DNA of 64,000 bases from positions 124,001 to 188,000 of the forward strand of contig NZ_JAIZDB010000006.1 of NCBI RefSeq assembly GCF_029533155.1, read 5' to 3'. Source of the stretch: Psychrobacillus antarcticus. Its GTDB lineage: Bacteria > Bacillota > Bacilli > Bacillales_A > Planococcaceae. A program made the position numbers and the translations under genes. The notes beneath the pieces are model-generated. The model did not search any database. It had not been told where the DNA came from and saw nothing but the letters and a program-made list of their open reading frames with translations. This document shows positions 52,212-60,775 of this stretch, piece after piece (position 1 is the stretch's first letter; each line of letters starts with the position of its first letter).

Positions 52212-52658
52212 TTATAGTATTTGGGCTAGTCGAATCTTATCCACACATAGGATGCCATTTTCGATGATTTCCTCATTATAGCGACCCGAGAAAAAGTCGA
52301 TGTCCACTCCGATAATTCGAAATCCACATTTTTGATAGAGAGCTAGCTGATCTATACTGGAATTACCGGTACCAACTTCCATTACATTATATCCTTGTTC
52401 CTTTGCCTTGTTAACAGCGTTCATTACAAGTGCTTTTCCAAAGCCTTTACCTTGGTGTTGCTCTATCACCGCTATATTAACGAGTTCTACTGTTTCTGGT
52501 CTCGTCGGCAGCAATACAAATACACCAACTATCTCTCCATCTACCTCACCAATGTAGCATTCCCCTCGTTCTAGGTATTGTTTGATAAACTTTTCAGAAG
52601 GGTCTGCTAGCAACAATAATTCTAACGGATACTCTTCTTTTATTTGTCTTATTTCCAT
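52212..52658 (-). CDS. yvbK: GNAT-family N-acetyltransferase (YvbK-like)
   Basis: A 148-residue single-domain GNAT protein. IGEVDGEIVGVFVLLPTRPETVELVNIAVIEQHQGKGFGKALVMNAVNKAKEQGY (~36-90) contains acetyl-CoA-binding motif A (QxxGxG as QHQGKGFG), and NSSIDQLALYQKCGFRIIGVDIDFF is motif B. Resemblance to B. subtilis YvbK is recognised from the 'ELLLLADPSE' and 'NSS..QLALYQKCGFR' blocks. The acceptor substrate is unknown. Confidence 0.85.
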   Translation of the reverse strand: MEIRQIKEEYPLELLLLADPSEKFIKQYLERGECYIGEVDGEIVGVFVLLPTRPETVELVNIAVIEQHQGKGFGKALVMNAVNKAKEQGYNVMEVGTGNSSIDQLALYQKCGFRIIGVDIDFFSGRYNEEIIENGILCVDKIRLAQIL

Positions 52659-52713
52659 AGATTATTTCCCCCCTTCTTTAGCTCATCTCAAATACAACGA
52701 TACCTACATAATA

Positions 52714-52753
52714 TTAATCCCCATCCTTCTCCACTAGAAAAGGATGGGGTTTA
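52714..52753. terminator. Terminator at the end of the secreted protein gene
   Basis: AATCCCCATCCTT...AAGGATGGGGTTT stem, 12-13 bp, overlapping the end of the minus-strand gene; roughly symmetrical and possibly bidirectional. Confidence 0.75.
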
Positions 52754-52756
52754 TGT

Positions 52757-54166
52757 TTATTTTAATATATCGAGAATTTCTTCTGAAACATACGTTTTCT
52801 TATCTTTTACTATCGGTTTTTCTGAAAATAATTGCAAACTTTTATTGTAACTATAAACTTTCATATTACGAAAGATTTGGAAAGAGCTGTTACCTTTTGT
52901 GAGTGTTACTAACTTTTGCGTAGGGACAGTATAATCTTTCACTTCATACCCCAGATATTCTGCTACTTGATGGAGCGGAATCATTTTTACCCCATTTTGT
53001 ATATAATGATCATCATTAATAATTTGTTTCAGTTCGGGTGAAAGGTAATTTACAGCAACAATTTTCGTTGGAACTGTTTGAGCTGGAATACTTTTTGTAG
53101 CAGTATTATAAAAAATAATTAGCTCTTTTCCCTCTAAATCCTCCTGAGTTATTACTTCTCCTTTTTCATTACGTATGTCAGTCTCTTTGGAAATGTTCAA
53201 TTGGAGCTCTTGATCTAAACTAATCAGGTTATGGTCAAACTTAGCTACTTTCACAAAATTGAATTTTTCTTTGTCTTGAACAACGACAATCTCCGGAGTT
53301 ATTCTTGCTGGATAAATCAAAATCATTGGCTTATTTTTGTCGTAGAAAGCTTCTATTTTCTGGCCTTTTTTAAAGGATTCTTTTTTAAATGGCTCTGCAT
53401 TTGTCCCTTTAAAAAGAAGGACATTATTATCTAGTGGGAAGATAGTCGTGATTGGTTCATCCCCTTCTGTCACAACTGTAAGTTCAATCTGATTTTTATC
53501 GTTTGTTATCTCTGTTATGACACCTGAAAATTTCATGAAGTTTGAAGCATCTTCAGTTTCCACAGGTGAAATTGCTACTATTTTAGTGGGAGTTGTTTGA
53601 GCTGGAATGCTTTTTGTAGCCATCGTATAGAATACAATAAGCTCTTTTCCACTTAAATCTTGTCGTTCTATTTTATCTCCCTTCGTATTTTCTAGAATCG
53701 TTTTATTATCCACTTTCAAATTTAATTCATTATCTAAACTACGCAGTTCCTCATCAAACTTTCCTACTTTAACCGAACCGAATGTTTTATCGTCATGGAT
53801 AACAACTAATTCGGGTGAAATTTGTGCTGGATAGATAGTAATCATCGGTTTATCTTTAGCATAATAGGCATCAATTTGTCTGCCTTTTTGTAACGCCGTT
53901 TTATCCATCTTTTTCGTTGATCCACTGCTGTATAACATTGTTTCGTTCGTTACTTTGTAAAAAGTAATTTGCGGCTCTTTACCAGTTGTTTCTACCGTTA
54001 ATGTGGTAGTATCTTCTTTTGTTTCCACATTAGTTATAATTCCAGATGCTTTTATAAAGTTCGTTGTTCCTACTTTTACATCGTCATTTTGTGCTGAGAC
54101 TGATCCTTGGCTCCATATTAGCCCTAAAGTTAAAATTATTACGATAACTCCACAAATTTTCTTCAT
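52757..54166 (-). CDS. Secreted protein with duplicated domain and copper amine oxidase N-like domain
   Basis: A 469-residue exported protein with a classical signal peptide (1-25, ending VSAQN). Two ~170-residue repeats (~38-205 and ~212-370) share blocks such as FIKASGIITNVETK / FMKFSGVITEITND, KPMITIYPAQISPELVVI / KPMILIYPARITPEIVVV and IVFYTMATKSIPAQTTPTKIVAI / IIFYNTATKSIPAQTVPTKIVAV. The C-terminal ~90 residues look like the copper amine oxidase N-terminal (stalk) domain common on Gram-positive surface proteins. There is no sortase motif or enzymatic site. The role is unknown. Confidence 0.8.
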   Translation of the reverse strand: MKKICGVIVIILTLGLIWSQGSVSAQNDDVKVGTTNFIKASGIITNVETKEDTTTLTVETTGKEPQITFYKVTNETMLYSSGSTKKMDKTALQKGRQIDAYYAKDKPMITIYPAQISPELVVIHDDKTFGSVKVGKFDEELRSLDNELNLKVDNKTILENTKGDKIERQDLSGKELIVFYTMATKSIPAQTTPTKIVAISPVETEDASNFMKFSGVITEITNDKNQIELTVVTEGDEPITTIFPLDNNVLLFKGTNAEPFKKESFKKGQKIEAFYDKNKPMILIYPARITPEIVVVQDKEKFNFVKVAKFDHNLISLDQELQLNISKETDIRNEKGEVITQEDLEGKELIIFYNTATKSIPAQTVPTKIVAVNYLSPELKQIINDDHYIQNGVKMIPLHQVAEYLGYEVKDYTVPTQKLVTLTKGNSSFQIFRNMKVYSYNKSLQLFSEKPIVKDKKTYVSEEILDILK

Positions 54167-54294
54167 CGAATCTCTCCTCTTTTTACTTCTCTATCCATTT
54201 GACGGGCTTATTTGAAAAACGTTACATTTTTTTGAAACATTCTTAATTTTGTTTCGTATAAAGGGAAAAGAGAAAAATAGATAGGAGTTTGAAT

Positions 54295-55194
54295 ATGACT
54301 TTAGCAATCAATCAAGTAACTAAGAGATATCAAGATTTCGTCGCTGTTAATGGTTTGTCCTTTACAATTGAAAAAGGAGAAATCTTTGGATTGATCGGGC
54401 AGAATGGTGCTGGTAAAACAACTACATTTCGCATGATTTTAGACTTACAGGAGACAACTGAAGGTAGTATTACGTGGAATGGGCAGCATATAAATTCAAT
54501 AAATCGTGATATTCTAGGCTATTTACCAGAGGAGCGCGGCATCTTCCCTGCTATGACGGTGGAAGACCAACTATACTTTTTCGGGGAGCTTAGAGGTAAG
54601 CGTAGAAAAGATCTAAAAAAAGAAGTCGATTATTGGATTAATCGTTTTGAATTAGAGGATAAGCGAAAGGCAAAAGCAGAAACCTTATCCAAAGGAAACC
54701 AACAAAAAGTTCAATTAATCGCAAGCTTTATACATGAGCCGGAGTTTCTTATTCTAGATGAGCCATTTAGTGGATTGGATCCAGTAAATATGGATTTACT
54801 AAAACAAGCTATTCTAGACTTGAAGCATAAAGGAACAACCATTTTGTTTTCTAGTCATCAAATGGATAATGTAGAAGAACTTTGCGATCATTTATGCCTA
54901 TTAAAACGCGGAGCTTCCTTATTTACAGGAAGTTTATTGGATATAAAAAAACAATACGGAAAAATAAAATTAACCATTCGTACAGAAATTCCAAAGGAGG
55001 TTCTAGCAGGATTGCATGGTGTAAGAGATATTCAAATTGGTAGAGATCATTATATATTAACACTAGAGGATGAATCGTATGCGCAGTCTATCTTTGACTA
55101 TGTATCTAATGGGAAATATATAGAGAAATTCAGTTTGGATTATTTATCATTAGAGGAAATTTTCAAGGATAAGGTAGGTGGCACGCATGTCTAA
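54295..55194 (+). CDS. yhaQ: ABC transporter ATP-binding protein (YhaQ/NatA-like)
   Basis: A 299-residue ABC ATPase. Walker A GQNGAGKTT (~37-45), Q-loop, signature LSKGNQQK (~133-140), Walker B FLILDEPFSGLDP (~152-164) and switch SSHQMDN are present, with the C-terminal extension typical of ABC-2-type exporters. Similar in size to B. subtilis YhaQ, partner of the YhaP permease and related to the NatA Na+ exporter; the substrate is uncertain. The ATG at 54295 has ATAGGAGTTTGAAT upstream. The stop codon overlaps the permease start by 8 bp. Confidence 0.92.
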   Translation: MTLAINQVTKRYQDFVAVNGLSFTIEKGEIFGLIGQNGAGKTTTFRMILDLQETTEGSITWNGQHINSINRDILGYLPEERGIFPAMTVEDQLYFFGELRGKRRKDLKKEVDYWINRFELEDKRKAKAETLSKGNQQKVQLIASFIHEPEFLILDEPFSGLDPVNMDLLKQAILDLKHKGTTILFSSHQMDNVEELCDHLCLLKRGASLFTGSLLDIKKQYGKIKLTIRTEIPKEVLAGLHGVRDIQIGRDHYILTLEDESYAQSIFDYVSNGKYIEKFSLDYLSLEEIFKDKVGGTHV

Positions 55195-56425
55195 GTTTTG
55201 GTTATTAGTTAAGCAGCTATACGTTCAAAAAGTAAAAGCAAAATCATTTATATTTTCACTCTTATTGTATGTTGCGGTGATCAGTGGTTTTATGTTCTGG
55301 ACTGATATTAAAGAAGCATTTTTCCAGGAAGAGGCTCTACAAATTGCGCTTATTAACGAAACAGATGCTGAAATCGAAGCTCTATTTGAATCGACTAGTG
55401 ATATACAATTTTCCTTCCCTACAGATGGGGTTGAAAAGGTAGAGAAACAAGTGATCAATGGAGACTTTGCAGCTGCAATTTTCGTAAAGGATCAAGACAA
55501 TTCGCTGGCAGCAGAAATTGCCGCCTTTGAACCACTGACATTTAATGATCAGCAAAGCCTTTCTTCCACTCTGCAATATGCGGGGAAAATATATGAAGTG
55601 CAACAACTAAACTTAACAGCGGAGCAAGCAGATAAAATTCTTCAATCCGAAACGACAATAACGATGAAAAATCTTGATGAGCAATCTGCCTCAAGTAAAA
55701 GTGAAGATGAGAAAGCTGCAGGATTGGGCGCTTCCTTTTTAGTAGGATTTCTAATTTATTCATTTGTTATGACATTTTTATCGATGATTACAACGGATGT
55801 TGCTTCTGAAAAAGGATCACGTGTTTTAGAGGTCCTACTAGCAAGCGTAAAACCATCTACTCATTTTATGGCAAAGTTAACTGGATCATTTCTTTTAGCA
55901 TTGACACAAATCGGAGGATTATTAATCGTTCAAGGATTGTTATTTGCGCTGATTGACGGTGGCTCAAAATGGGTTGTTGTCCAGGATATTGCCAACGAAT
56001 TATCCTTTGTATTTATCGGATACTCAGTAGCGTTTTTATTGTTAACAATCATTTTAAACTTAATACTCGGGGCATTATTGGGGTCTTTAGTATCCAAGGT
56101 GGAGGAATCGAGTCAGGCTATGATGCCAGCGATGATGGTTGGAATGATCGGATTCTACGTTTTAATCTCAGGAATGGCAAGTCCTGATACGATGTTGATA
56201 AAAGTATTCTCTTATATTCCATTCACATCTGGTATGGTAATGCCACTTCGAATTGGGGCAACAGACATTGGATCATTTGAACCGATGCTGTCCATGGCTA
56301 TTCTAATTGTGACGGTAATTCTTCTATTCCTATTAAGCTTATCCTTCTACAAACGAAGTGTTTTAACATACAGTAGTGGGGGAATAATTCAAAAAATTAA
56401 GACCGTACTAAAAGTAACAACTTAA
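55187..56425 (+). CDS. yhaP: ABC-2-type exporter permease (YhaP/NatB-like)
   Basis: A ~412-residue permease. TM1 is near the N-terminus (~20-38), then a ~130-residue extracytoplasmic domain, then five TM segments (~175-395). Conserved ABC-2 patterns include DVASEKGSRVLEVLLASVKPSTHFMAKL (~205-232) and SQAMMPAMMVGMIGFYVLISG. The ATG at 55187-55189 is preceded by AGGTGGCACGC and overlaps the ATPase gene. The pair is one operon ending at 56442-56478. Substrate is not determined; Na+ or toxic compounds are plausible given the NatAB relationship. Confidence 0.9.
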   Translation: MSKFWLLVKQLYVQKVKAKSFIFSLLLYVAVISGFMFWTDIKEAFFQEEALQIALINETDAEIEALFESTSDIQFSFPTDGVEKVEKQVINGDFAAAIFVKDQDNSLAAEIAAFEPLTFNDQQSLSSTLQYAGKIYEVQQLNLTAEQADKILQSETTITMKNLDEQSASSKSEDEKAAGLGASFLVGFLIYSFVMTFLSMITTDVASEKGSRVLEVLLASVKPSTHFMAKLTGSFLLALTQIGGLLIVQGLLFALIDGGSKWVVVQDIANELSFVFIGYSVAFLLLTIILNLILGALLGSLVSKVEESSQAMMPAMMVGMIGFYVLISGMASPDTMLIKVFSYIPFTSGMVMPLRIGATDIGSFEPMLSMAILIVTVILLFLLSLSFYKRSVLTYSSGGIIQKIKTVLKVTT

Positions 56426-56441
56426 TATAATAACATTGAAA

Positions 56442-56478
56442 TAATCGCGAAGGTATCTACCTTTGCGATTGTTTTTTT
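56442..56478 (+). terminator. Terminator of the yhaQP operon
   Basis: AATCGCGAAGGTA/TACCTTTGCGATT 13-bp stem (one mismatch), 3-nt loop, then GTTTTTTT. Confidence 0.92.
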
Positions 56479-56530
56479 GTACAATTTTTGATTTCTTGCA
56501 TAAAATAATGAATGAAAGAAGGGATGCATA

Positions 56531-58375
56531 ATGTGTGGAATTACCGGTTGGATTCATTTTCAAAGGGATTTGAGAAACCAATTGTCAGTGGTTGCGAAAA
56601 TGACGGAAACCTTGAAGAAGCGTGGCCCAGACGACGATAATATTTGGAGTTCTCCGCACGCTGTATTTGGACATCGCCGTCTAACAGTGGTAGATCCTGT
56701 TGGTGGAAAACAACCAATGACTAAAAACTATCAATCAAATGAGTATACACTTACGTATAATGGCGAGCTATACAATACGGAGGATCTCAGAAAAGAGTTA
56801 TTAAAACGGGGTCATTCCTTCTCCGGTCATTCAGATACCGAGGTTTTATTGACCTCCTATATGGAATGGAAAGAAAAATGTGTTGACTATTTTAACGGTA
56901 TATTTGCATTTGCTATTTGGGATGAATTAGAACAGAAATTGTTTGTAGCACGAGATCGTCTGGGAGTTAAACCACTTTTTTATACCGAAAGCAATGGAGG
57001 CTTCCTATTTGCTTCTGAGCAAAAGTCGCTTTTTGCACATCCTGCCATTTCTCCAATCATCAATAGAGAGGGCATTGCCGAGATTATTGGATTAGGACCA
57101 TCTCGTACTCCCGGTTCTGGAGTGTACAAGGACATAAATGAATTACGCCCAGCCCACGCATTAAGTTTAACTAGCAACGGACTTCGGATTTGGCGTTATT
57201 GGAATGTAGAAAGCAAGGAGCACACAGATTCTTTAGACGAAACAATCGAACAAGTTCGCTTCCTAGTAACCGATGCTGTAGAAAGACAACTTGTTTCAGA
57301 CGTACCTCTTTGCACATTCCTTTCAGGTGGTTTGGATTCTAGTGTTATTACATCAATTGCCGCCAAATCCTATGAACAGAATTCTAAATCCCCACTACAC
57401 ACATACTCCATAGACTATCAAGACAATGACCAACATTTTCAAGGTAATGTCTTCCAGCCTTCAAACGACCTCCCTTGGATACAAAAAGTTACAAACCATT
57501 TAGATACGAAACATCATTTTTCTATTATTACCCAACAAAAACTAGCTGAATATTTAAGAGAAGCTGTTCACGTTCGAGACCTTCCTGGCATGGCAGATAT
57601 CGATTCTTCTTTATTATGGTTCTGCAGAGAAATCAAACAGGACTTTACGGTAGGTTTATCTGGAGAATGTGCGGATGAAATATTTGGTGGCTACCCATGG
57701 TTTCACCAAATAGGAAACGCCGAAAAAGGATTTCCTTGGATACGATCTACTAGTGAGCGCTTCCAGTTATTGAATGATAGTTGGCAAAATAAATTAAATA
57801 TTGAAGAATATGTACAAAATGCATACGACACTACTTTAGCTGAAACTCCTCTTTTGGAGGGGGAATCAGAAATTGACGCAAAAAGACGCGCATTATTTTA
57901 TATGAATATGACTTGGTTTATGACGACCTTGTTAGATAGGAAGGATCGTATGAGTATGGGGGCTAGCCTAGAGGTGCGTGTACCCTTTGCGGACCATCGT
58001 CTGGTAGAGTATGCATGGAATATTCCATGGGAATACAAGATGGTCGGCAATCAGGAAAAAGGCATATTACGAAAGGCATTTGAAGGCAGTCTGCCATATG
58101 ATGTACTTTATCGTAAAAAGAGTCCATACCCAAAAACACATAATCCTGTTTATACAGCTATTATAAGTAATTTGTTGAAAGAGCAATTACAAGACAAAAA
58201 CTCCATTCTACACGAACTGTTCCAAAAGCAACGCTTAGCCGATCTTGTCGAATCCAACGGAGAAGCATTTAAAGTACCATGGTTTGGCCAGTTAATGTCT
58301 GGACCACAACTTCTAGCATATTTAGTGCAGATGCATATTTGGTTTAAGGAATGTAATGTTCAGTTGGTGGATTAA
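56531..58375 (+). CDS. asnO: Asparagine synthetase, glutamine-hydrolysing (AsnO-like)
   Basis: A 614-residue enzyme making asparagine from aspartate, glutamine and ATP. The N-terminal class II glutamine amidotransferase domain starts with the required Cys2 (MCGITGWI) and has RRLTVVDP, YNGELYN and DTEVLL. The synthetase domain has the PP-loop FLSGGLDSSVI (~266-276) and SGECADEIFGGYPWF, VRVPFADHRLVEYA. Length equals that of B. subtilis AsnO, the sporulation-associated paralogue, so that name is offered with caution. RBS GAAAGAAGGGATGCAT precedes the ATG. Confidence 0.94.
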   Translation: MCGITGWIHFQRDLRNQLSVVAKMTETLKKRGPDDDNIWSSPHAVFGHRRLTVVDPVGGKQPMTKNYQSNEYTLTYNGELYNTEDLRKELLKRGHSFSGHSDTEVLLTSYMEWKEKCVDYFNGIFAFAIWDELEQKLFVARDRLGVKPLFYTESNGGFLFASEQKSLFAHPAISPIINREGIAEIIGLGPSRTPGSGVYKDINELRPAHALSLTSNGLRIWRYWNVESKEHTDSLDETIEQVRFLVTDAVERQLVSDVPLCTFLSGGLDSSVITSIAAKSYEQNSKSPLHTYSIDYQDNDQHFQGNVFQPSNDLPWIQKVTNHLDTKHHFSIITQQKLAEYLREAVHVRDLPGMADIDSSLLWFCREIKQDFTVGLSGECADEIFGGYPWFHQIGNAEKGFPWIRSTSERFQLLNDSWQNKLNIEEYVQNAYDTTLAETPLLEGESEIDAKRRALFYMNMTWFMTTLLDRKDRMSMGASLEVRVPFADHRLVEYAWNIPWEYKMVGNQEKGILRKAFEGSLPYDVLYRKKSPYPKTHNPVYTAIISNLLKEQLQDKNSILHELFQKQRLADLVESNGEAFKVPWFGQLMSGPQLLAYLVQMHIWFKECNVQLVD

Positions 58376-58435
58376 TATTCTCTATCGCATAACTGCAATG
58401 CATGCTGTAAGGTAGAAAACATAGAAGTATTTGGA

Positions 58436-58565
58436 TGGATTACCACTCCGCAAGTAAATCATCATCTAGAGCAAGTAAACTAGTAGCAAGCGCTAGTAAC
58501 TGATAGAGCTAAGCGAGTAAATTCCTGATGAACGCTAGTAACAGACATACGAGCGCCAGTAACTG
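58436..58565. repeat. Degenerate short tandem units around AAGCGCTAGTAACTGA
   Basis: Repeated fragments AGAGCAAGTAAACTAG, AGCGCTAGTAACTGA, AGCGAGTAAATTCCTGA, AACGCTAGTAACAGA and AGCGCCAGTAACTGA follow one another at irregular ~16-25 bp spacing between the asparagine synthetase gene and the terminator. There is no reading frame. Similar units are not seen elsewhere in the window. Confidence 0.6.
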
Positions 58566-58570
58566 AAACC

Positions 58571-58612
58571 AAAAAGGATTTACTCTGTTTACCCTGAGTA
58601 AATCCTTTTATT
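58571..58612. terminator. Bidirectional terminator between convergent genes
   Basis: AAAAGGATTTACTC/GAGTAAATCCTTTT 14-bp perfect stem, 10-nt loop, between the plus-strand asnO and minus-strand deacetylase genes. Confidence 0.9.
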
Positions 58613-59737
58613 TTAGTTTGAAATTTCCCGAAAATATGAATCTATAAAAGGAACAAGATAGGCAATCACCGCTTCATCAGGACTAAGCTTTGGATGATGC
58701 AGTCCATACGATGAGTTAACGCCAGCCCAAAATAAAAGCCCTGGTATTTCTTGTAGGAAGTAGCCAAAGTCCTCGCCAGTCATAGCTGCATCACATAAAA
58801 TGGCAGTAGTTGCTGGATGTGCTTTAGCTAATGCCAAAAACTCTTCTGCAAGTACTCCATTATTTTTTACTTGATAATAGGAGGAACCGTAGTCTATATG
58901 AATGACACATTCAAAAGCAATTTCTGTTGCTCGACAAAATGCCTCGATTTTCTCTTTAATAATCGTCATTGTTCCTGCATCCATTGTACGAATAGTACCC
59001 TCTAAGCGAGCATGACCAGAAATTATATTTTGTACAGTTCCAGAGGTGAACTTCCCAATCGTAAGAACGGCGGGATCCATTGGATTAACAGAACGACTTA
59101 CAATTGTCTGCAGTTGCAATAATAATGTAGCTGCTGCAACAGACATATCTCTAGCTTGATGTGGGAATGCTGCATGCCCCTCCCTGCCAATTACGTCGAT
59201 AAACAATTCAGATGTATTGGCAAACAGTAAACCTGGACGAGTAGCTACCGTGCCTACAGGATATTGTGGTGCTATATGAAAGGCAAATATTTTATCGGGC
59301 ATCAAAGCTGGTTGCTCTTCCTTCAGCCATTCACGCATTGGAAGAGCACCACCAGGACTTTCCTCTGCCGGTTGAAACAGAATAACTACATGATCTTTTA
59401 TAGGATTCTTTACTAGATTCCTTAGTAAACCTAGTGCCACTGTCATATGCACATCATGTCCACAGGCATGCATTTTCCCAGGATGACTGGATTCGAATGG
59501 AAGTCCAGTCACCTCTGTTATCGGTAGACCGTCTATGTCCGTTCTCCAACCGATCGTTTGTGTTGGTTCAGTGCCCTCTATTCTCACAACGATACCTGTT
59601 TTCCAAATAGTAATTGTCAGTCTATCCTGCGGAAGCGCACGAATTTGTTCCAATAAGTAACTTTGTGTTTTTACTTCTTCAAAACCTAATTCAGGTATGC
59701 GATGTAAATCTCTCCGAATATCTTGTAAGGTTTTCAT
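58613..59737 (-). CDS. N-acetyldiaminopimelate deacetylase (M20 family)
   Basis: A 374-residue M20 metallopeptidase. RTDIDGLPITE, HACGHDVHMTVALGLL (metal ligands), FQPAEESPGGA and EGTIRTMD are visible. In the acetyl branch of lysine synthesis this enzyme removes acetate from N-acetyl-LL-diaminopimelate. The assignment rests on its position 11 bp behind dapH, matching B. subtilis ykuQ-ykuR (dapH and the deacetylase). LL-diaminopimelate feeds both lysine and peptidoglycan. The aminotransferase of the same branch is not in the window. Confidence 0.92.
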   Translation of the reverse strand: MKTLQDIRRDLHRIPELGFEEVKTQSYLLEQIRALPQDRLTITIWKTGIVVRIEGTEPTQTIGWRTDIDGLPITEVTGLPFESSHPGKMHACGHDVHMTVALGLLRNLVKNPIKDHVVILFQPAEESPGGALPMREWLKEEQPALMPDKIFAFHIAPQYPVGTVATRPGLLFANTSELFIDVIGREGHAAFPHQARDMSVAAATLLLQLQTIVSRSVNPMDPAVLTIGKFTSGTVQNIISGHARLEGTIRTMDAGTMTIIKEKIEAFCRATEIAFECVIHIDYGSSYYQVKNNGVLAEEFLALAKAHPATTAILCDAAMTGEDFGYFLQEIPGLLFWAGVNSSYGLHHPKLSPDEAVIAYLVPFIDSYFREISN

Positions 59738-59748
59738 CTGCCACCAAC

Positions 59749-60462
59749 TTACAACTGACGCAATTCTTGCATGATTTCCGTTTTCGATCTTGTTTGATCA
59801 TCTATTTCTTTAATGACTTTTGCAGGTGCTCCTACAGCTACCGTATATGGAGGAATATCCTTCGTAACGATAGCACCAGCAGCTACAACTGCACCTTTAC
59901 CAACTCTACATCCTTCAAGTATTACAGCATTTGCACCAATCAGTACATCATCTTCAATAATTACAGGAGTTGCAGAAGGTGGCTCAATTACGCCCGCTAG
60001 TACTGCACCAGCACCGATATGACAATTTTTCCCTACAGTCGCACGTCCACCTAGAACTGCACCCATATCAATCATCGTACCTTCTCCAATAACTGCACCA
60101 ATATTAATAAGTGCACCCATCATAATAACACTATTATCGCCGATACTAACTTGATCACGAATAACAGCACCTGGCTCGATACGTGCATTTATTCCCTTCA
60201 AGTCTAGAAGTGGTATAGCAGAGTTACGACTTTCATTTTCTACTACTATATCTTCGATTTGGTTTTTATTTTTATTAATAACAGGTTCGATTTCAGACCA
60301 TTCTCCAAATAATACTAGCGAATTTCCTTCACCAAATACTTTTGTTTGTTCTCCGAAAGAAATCTGATCTATCCCGTTCCCTTTTATATATACTTTTACT
60401 TGCGTTGATTTCTTTGCGTGTTGAATATATGAAATAATTTCATGTGCATCTAATTGTTTCAT
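59749..60462 (-). CDS. dapH: 2,3,4,5-Tetrahydropyridine-2,6-dicarboxylate N-acetyltransferase
   Basis: A 237-residue hexapeptide-repeat acetyltransferase. The N-terminal ~85 residues are the DapH-specific helical domain ([28 protein letters not shown]), then a left-handed beta-helix from ~90: [68 protein letters not shown]. It transfers acetyl from acetyl-CoA to tetrahydrodipicolinate. The ATG at 60460-60462 follows GAGGAGGAATGGGAAA; upstream in-frame sequence is rejected. Size agrees with B. subtilis DapH (YkuQ). Confidence 0.96.
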   Translation of the reverse strand: MKQLDAHEIISYIQHAKKSTQVKVYIKGNGIDQISFGEQTKVFGEGNSLVLFGEWSEIEPVINKNKNQIEDIVVENESRNSAIPLLDLKGINARIEPGAVIRDQVSIGDNSVIMMGALINIGAVIGEGTMIDMGAVLGGRATVGKNCHIGAGAVLAGVIEPPSATPVIIEDDVLIGANAVILEGCRVGKGAVVAAGAIVTKDIPPYTVAVGAPAKVIKEIDDQTRSKTEIMQELRQL

Positions 60463-60775
60463 TTTCCCATTCCTCCTCAAATATGTACTTATTCTACAGG
60501 AAAATTTATTGAAATTCACGAATTAATATTCATTTTTTCAAAATTTAATCGTAATATTTTTCTTGGAAAATTTATACTAATTAATTAATCTAATGCAGAT
60601 TTCACCATTTATTATCAAATTAACAGAAAATACAGAGAATTTGTTGTAAATTACCACATTAGTAATATAATAATAGTAATCTTCTATTATTAAGTACTAC
60701 CAATTTCAGCATGTGAATTATTATTGTAAGTACTTTCAAATGAGTGGGAGAAATAATTATTTTGGGGTGAGAAAG
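60463..60775. other. Divergent dapH/TRAP control region
   Basis: 313 bp of strongly AT-rich DNA without a convincing gene. An in-frame upstream extension of the TAXI gene (from 60713) has no ribosome binding site. No recognisable lysine riboswitch or other structured leader is seen. Promoters for both directions must lie here. Confidence 0.45.

Noticed and set aside
58436-58565. CRISPR array
   Set aside because: Repeat units are degenerate and irregularly spaced, with no unique constant-length spacers and no cas genes.
60713-60775. Longer N-terminus for the TAXI lipoprotein
   Set aside because: The extra 21 residues precede a complete signal peptide and have no ribosome binding site; GGGGTGAG is placed for the TTG at 60776.
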